A model generated the notes under the pieces. It ran no database searches, was not told the DNA's origin, and saw only the letters and a list, made by a program, of their open reading frames with translations. The translations under genes and the position numbers were made by a program. Below are positions 49,655-49,719 of a stretch of DNA of 49,719 nucleotides, in pieces. The stretch is from a virus, in the IMG/VR virus record IMGVR_UViG_3300027905_000008, positions 1-49,719 of that record. One strand, given 5' to 3'. How positions within the stretch are numbered: position 1 is the first letter of the stretch; the number at the start of each line of letters is the position of its first letter.

Positions 49655-49719
49655 ATGAAGACGAATGAAACCGCAGAGATTCAGGTGACGCCCTACGATG
49701 ACGTTGCCTTCCAGCAGTA
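49655..49719 (+). CDS. Partial gene at right edge
   Basis: ATG 49655, preceded by GAAAGGAC, opens a frame (MKTNETAEIQVTPYDDVAFQ) that runs off the window. It has the same type of ribosome binding site as the gene before it. Too short to assign. Confidence 0.5.
   Translation, partial: MKTNETAEIQVTPYDDVAFQQ

Noticed and set aside
1-49719. Integrated prophage with attachment sites
   Set aside because: No integrase, excisionase, host gene or att-like duplication was found. The XRE regulator alone does not show lysogeny.

Overview
The window is a stretch of a double-stranded DNA tailed phage (or prophage) with podovirus-like virion genes. It holds a DUF4043/N4-gp56-type major capsid protein, a portal of about 750 residues, a large terminase, adaptor-like proteins and a 2322-residue giant virion protein. 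The DNA is GC-rich. Genes are packed with ATGA, GTGA and TTGA stop/start overlaps. No integrase, DNA polymerase, RNA polymerase or endolysin is visible, so lifestyle and the rest of the genome are open. The best host clue is a C-terminal domain on one tailspike (1098-2468). It matches, from memory, a domain common at the end of secreted proteins of Verrucomicrobiota (Opitutales).

Layout. 1-1043 (minus): start of a metallophosphoesterase and two small membrane proteins. 1098-8620 (minus): a tail-fibre/tailspike block with three beta-helix proteins, three tiny chained lipoproteins and phage-type receptor-binding modules. 8678-13512 (minus): two adaptor-like proteins, a small protein, the major capsid protein and the scaffold. 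13617-22735 (plus): repeat-containing tail proteins, a very Ser/Thr-rich fibre, a fourth beta-helix spike with signal peptide, a glycosyltransferase and a disordered protein. 22732-34559 (minus, apart from one plus gene at 24410-24628): small proteins, a GT9 glycosyltransferase, the portal and the giant protein. 34578-44966 (minus): a tRNA, the large terminase, then an almost gapless run of glycosyltransferases, FkbM and other methyltransferases, an acetyltransferase and a DNA methyltransferase, headed by an XRE regulator. 45183-47160 (plus): two small genes and a RepA-like AAA ATPase. 47153-49719: small genes separated by repeat-rich intergenic DNA.

How the genes may work together. Six glycosyltransferase genes (seven catalytic domains), three small-molecule or sugar methyltransferases and one acetyltransferase form an unusually large glycan toolkit. 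In the same phage there is a 728-residue fibre that is nearly half Ser+Thr with only three Lys and three Arg, and several tail proteins carry Sec signal peptides. The simplest joint reading, which is inference, is that the phage builds or edits a glycan, either on its own fibres or on the host surface.

Two further observations stand out. Two small phage-like genes lie out of frame inside the giant gene, and they carry the normal GC-rich third codon position while the giant frame loses it there. A CTTGAC(A/C/T) box also recurs 28-32 nt upstream of start codons (and of the tRNA) across the window, which suggests host-type promoters with very short or absent leaders.
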